A program made the position numbers and the translations under genes. Positions 61,310 to 64,000 of a stretch of DNA of 64,000 nt are shown here, piece after piece (the first letter of the stretch is position 1; each line of letters starts with the position of its first letter). The notes under the pieces are model-generated. The model was given only the letters and a program-made list of their open reading frames with translations, had not been told where the DNA came from and ran no database searches. The stretch comes from Kangiella shandongensis. Its GTDB lineage: Bacteria; Pseudomonadota; Gammaproteobacteria; Enterobacterales; Kangiellaceae. The stretch spans positions 62,001 to 126,000 of the forward strand of contig NZ_JACNML010000007.1 in NCBI RefSeq assembly GCF_020005365.1. Reading direction: 5' to 3'.

Positions 61310-62386
61310 ATGACTAAAAAAGTATTGGTATTACCGGGTGACGGTATCGGGCCTGAGATTGTTGGTCAGGCGACGCGTGTATTGGATGCCTTGATTTTGA
61401 ATCATGGTTTGGACGTGACGTATGATTCCGCGTTGGTCGGTGGCTCGTCATACGACGCGCATGAAACGCCGTTAACGGATGAAGTGTTAGCGCAGGCTAA
61501 AGATGCTGACGCGATTCTTTTGGGTGCTGTTGGTGGTCCTAAGTGGGAACAGTATGATATTTCGGTTCGTCCAGAGAAGGCTTTGTTGAAGCTACGTTCT
61601 GAGTTAGAACTGTTTGGTAACCTGCGTCCAGCTATTCTGTACAAGCAGCTGGCGGATGCTTCAAGCCTGAAACCTGAATTGGTTGCCGATCTTGATGTTC
61701 TTATCGTACGTGAGTTAACGGGTGGCATTTACTTCGGTCAGCCTCGTGGCATTCGTACTTTGGATAACGGTGAACGCCAAGGGTTTAACACTTATGTGTA
61801 TTCTGAAAGTGAAATCGAGCGTATTGCTCATGTCGCTTTCAAGGCGGCAATGTTACGTGATAAGCGTGTTTGCTCTGTGGATAAGGCCAATGTGCTAGAA
61901 GCGACTGAACTATGGCGTGAAGTCATGGAGCGTGTGAGCAAGGAATACCCTGAAGTTGAATTGTCTCACATGTACGTTGATAACGCAGCGATGCAGCTGG
62001 TTCGTGCCCCAAAACAGTTTGATGTTATGGTAACGGGCAACATGTTTGGGGATATCCTGTCTGATTGCGCGGCAATGTTAACCGGTTCGATCGGTATGTT
62101 GCCATCGGCAAGCTTAGACGCTAATGGTAAAGGCATGTACGAGCCGATTCATGGCTCTGCGCCGGATATCGCTGGCGAGAGCAAGGCCAACCCTTTAGCG
62201 ACAATCCTGTCAGTGTCTATGATGCTGCGTCACAGCTTTGGTGAAGGTGCGTTGGCGGATAAGATTGACCAGGCTGTTTCAACAGTATTGGATCAGGGCT
62301 TCCGCACAGCTGATATTCACACAGAAGGCGATAAGCTGGTTTCTACAGAAGAAATGGGTGACGCTGTACTAAAGGCATTAGCCTAA
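61310..62386 (+). CDS. leuB: 3-isopropylmalate dehydrogenase LeuB
   Basis: A 358-residue NAD-dependent oxidative decarboxylase of leucine synthesis. The ATG at 61310 (AGGA seven bases upstream) is preferred to an in-frame TTG at 61304. Motifs: [11 protein letters not shown] at the start, LGAVGGPKW near 70, [14 protein letters not shown] near 140, the divalent-metal and substrate region [16 protein letters not shown] near 240, and [16 protein letters not shown] near 285. It is separated from leuD by the repeat element. Confidence 0.96.
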   Translation: MTKKVLVLPGDGIGPEIVGQATRVLDALILNHGLDVTYDSALVGGSSYDAHETPLTDEVLAQAKDADAILLGAVGGPKWEQYDISVRPEKALLKLRSELELFGNLRPAILYKQLADASSLKPELVADLDVLIVRELTGGIYFGQPRGIRTLDNGERQGFNTYVYSESEIERIAHVAFKAAMLRDKRVCSVDKANVLEATELWREVMERVSKEYPEVELSHMYVDNAAMQLVRAPKQFDVMVTGNMFGDILSDCAAMLTGSIGMLPSASLDANGKGMYEPIHGSAPDIAGESKANPLATILSVSMMLRHSFGEGALADKIDQAVSTVLDQGFRTADIHTEGDKLVSTEEMGDAVLKALA

Positions 62387-62733
62387 GTTTTCCCTAGGTA
62401 GAAATACTGGCATAAGGCGCTTGAGCTCGATACTCAATTAGCCTGGAAATGTACGGTTCAGAGTTTTAACAAGACATTGGTGCAAGGCGCGATTCGAAAT
62501 TAATGGCGAGTCCTTGATGAGAAGTGCAACACAGCAGCGATGTCTTGATGGAACTCCCAAAGGGCGGGATACAGGCTTTTTGCATTCAGTTGAACTGAGT
62601 CTATTCGATAACTGCAAGCTTGATTCAAGTTTGTGCTGACTGAAGTGCTTTTCTCCCGCTGAAATCGTGTATTTCTAGGTTAATTGAGTATATAATCCGG
62701 GGCAAAGCAAATTTATGCCAAACCGTCGCTTAT
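62387..62733. other. Intergenic region, possibly containing another dispersed repeat
   Basis: No ORF is credible. Two similar stretches, CATAAGGCGCTTGAGCTCG (about 62412) and GTGCAAGGCGCGATTCG (about 62480), followed by GCGAGTCCTTGATGAG, resemble widespread gammaproteobacterial intergenic repeats of the CAAGGCGC type (from memory). No second copy was found in this window. The ccmA promoter must lie near the right end. Confidence 0.35.
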
Positions 62734-63396
62734 ATGTCTCAAACTTCAGACATTCAATTCAATGGACTCTATGCCCATGAGCTGACGGTTTCCCGATCTG
62801 AGCAAGTTCTGCTGGAAGATGCTGAACTTCACCTCGCTCCCTCAACGATTACTTATCTCCATGGCGAAAATGGCGCAGGTAAAACGACCTTGATGCGTTG
62901 TTTGGCTGGTTTACTGCCTGCGGATCACGGCGAAGTTTATTGGAATAAGCTACCAATAACTCACCCAGAGTCTAACTATTTTCAAGACCTAATCTTTCTG
63001 GCGCATAGCCTGTCCATGAAAAATGAGCTCAGTATTGCTGAAAACTTATCGTTTTATGCGTCGTTGAGAACGAAAGTCTCGTTGAATAAACAGCAGTTAC
63101 AGCAGCAGATTAGTTCGGTGTTAAATGAATTGGGGATTGGCGGGCTTGAAGACAGAATGTTTGCCGAGTTATCAGCGGGACAGCAGCATAAGGTGGCTTT
63201 AGCTCGCTTGATGCTGGAGCCGGCGAAAATCTGGATTCTCGATGAACCATTCGTCAATCTTGACCATAAAACACGAGGCTGGTTGTCGGAAAAAGCATTG
63301 GCGTTCAAACAGCAGGGTGGAACGGTATTATTTACCTCACATCATCATATTGAAGAGTTGCCCATCGACCAGAGCGTGGGGGTAGAGCACGAATGA
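62734..63396 (+). CDS. ccmA: Cytochrome c biogenesis ATP-binding protein CcmA
   Basis: A 220-residue ATPase of the CcmABCD heme-chaperone release complex. Walker A is HGENGAGKTTLMRCLAGLLP near residue 45, the signature is LSAGQQHKVALARLML near 148, Walker B is IWILDEPFVNLD near 168. Length and motif spacing fit CcmA. It overlaps ccmB by four bases (ATGA). It opens the cytochrome c maturation operon that continues off the right edge. Confidence 0.95.
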   Translation: MSQTSDIQFNGLYAHELTVSRSEQVLLEDAELHLAPSTITYLHGENGAGKTTLMRCLAGLLPADHGEVYWNKLPITHPESNYFQDLIFLAHSLSMKNELSIAENLSFYASLRTKVSLNKQQLQQQISSVLNELGIGGLEDRMFAELSAGQQHKVALARLMLEPAKIWILDEPFVNLDHKTRGWLSEKALAFKQQGGTVLFTSHHHIEELPIDQSVGVEHE

Positions 63397-64000
63397 TTAT
63401 GACGCTGCTTCGCCGCGAGCTGAAAGTCGCTCGACGTAACTGGATTGGTTTGGCTATCCCGTTATTGTTCTTTATTATCGTCGTCAGCCTGTTCCCTTTT
63501 GCGGTCAGCCCTGATGCTCCGGTGTTGCAACAACTGGCTCCGGGTGTGATTTGGGTGGCAGCGCTATTATCGATGCTGTTGTCTTTAGAGCAGTTTTATC
63601 GAAGTGATTATCAAGATGGTGCTTTAGAGCAGTTGCTCTTGATGAGTTCACCGACGATGGTAGCGGCGAGCAAGATTCTGGCTCACTGGTTATTGACCGG
63701 TTTACCACTGGTCATTTTATCACCATTGCTTGGAGTCTTGATGCAGATCAACCATGGGGTGGAGCATTCCACGCATACTTGGGTTCTGATGTTGAGTCTG
63801 GTACTGGGAACGCCAACCCTGTGTTTGTTGGGTGCGGTAGGGATGAGCTTAACACTGGCTGCTAGCCGTAATGGGTTGCTGGTGTCGATTTTGATTATTC
63901 CTTTGTATGTGCCAGTATTGATTTTCGGGGCTTCAACAGTTACAGCATCCTTGGAAAATATGCGTTATAATGGCGAACTCGCCATCTTGGGCGCTTTTTT
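63393..64000 (+). CDS. ccmB: Heme exporter protein CcmB (3' partial)
   Basis: The frame ATG-ATT-ATG-ACG from 63393 overlaps the ccmA stop and stays open to the right edge, about 202 codons. It starts TLLRRELKVARRNWIG, followed by an inner-membrane helix and the CcmB segment APGVIWVAALLSMLLSLEQFY near residue 55 (quoted in part), then YQDGALEQLLLMSSP. At least five hydrophobic helices are visible. It is the permease of the CcmABCD complex. The end of the gene is outside the window. Confidence 0.95.
   Translation, partial: MIMTLLRRELKVARRNWIGLAIPLLFFIIVVSLFPFAVSPDAPVLQQLAPGVIWVAALLSMLLSLEQFYRSDYQDGALEQLLLMSSPTMVAASKILAHWLLTGLPLVILSPLLGVLMQINHGVEHSTHTWVLMLSLVLGTPTLCLLGAVGMSLTLAASRNGLLVSILIIPLYVPVLIFGASTVTASLENMRYNGELAILGAF

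Noticed and set aside
1-64000. CRISPR array or prophage
   Set aside because: No regularly spaced direct repeats, integrase, capsid or cas genes were seen in the window.

Overview
The window reads as chromosome of a marine-type gammaproteobacterium of moderate GC. The evidence is gene order and gene content: a gacA/uvrY-type response regulator directly before uvrC, then pgsA, then tRNA-Gly, tRNA-Cys and tRNA-Leu as in Escherichia coli, plus metH with a MetJ-type operator, epmC, mnmC, srmB-like, prmB and ccmAB. A Kangiella-like organism would fit, but that is an impression from memory and was not tested.

Region by region: 1-6125 is the distal part of a type I restriction-modification operon (partial hsdS, a SIR2-domain gene, hsdR, and an unknown fourth gene). 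6216-10460 holds a TonB-dependent receptor of the copper-receptor type and an ABC-2 transporter pair. 10514-14747 is core genome: uvrY/gacA, uvrC, pgsA and three tRNAs. 14959-18773 carries a HupE-type membrane protein cassette, a CPA2 antiporter and a cupin protein. 19192-26420 is a B12 block: metH faces a cobalamin-riboswitch operon encoding a BtuB-like receptor, a corrinoid adenosyltransferase and a membrane protein likely to be a transporter component.

26452-33045 is the clearest accessory island. It is visibly AT-richer than its flanks. A 1037-residue protein joins a winged-helix DNA-binding domain, a STAND-type NTPase, one membrane helix and TPR repeats. It is divergent from five small genes with strong ribosome binding sites: two DUF2589-type proteins, a zinc-ribbon protein and two proteins I do not recognise. 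This is my main candidate for an undescribed system. 33149-51342 returns to housekeeping functions (M61 peptidase, xthA, an AsmA-like protein, a tandem QueD-like protein, a PfkB kinase, sixA, plsC, prmB, epmC, an ATP-NAD kinase-like protein, a KefF/KefB pair, orphan fetB, mnmC, folE). It includes a candidate GGA-rich small RNA at about 45404-45555.

51428-64000 holds pdxB, an srmB-like helicase, peptidases, a LysR regulator divergent from leuC-leuD-leuB, and the start of the ccm operon. Two copies of a dispersed, highly structured repeat lie at 52791-53290 and 61045-61249. Their three successive hairpins are preserved by compensatory base changes. The second copy sits between leuD and leuB.
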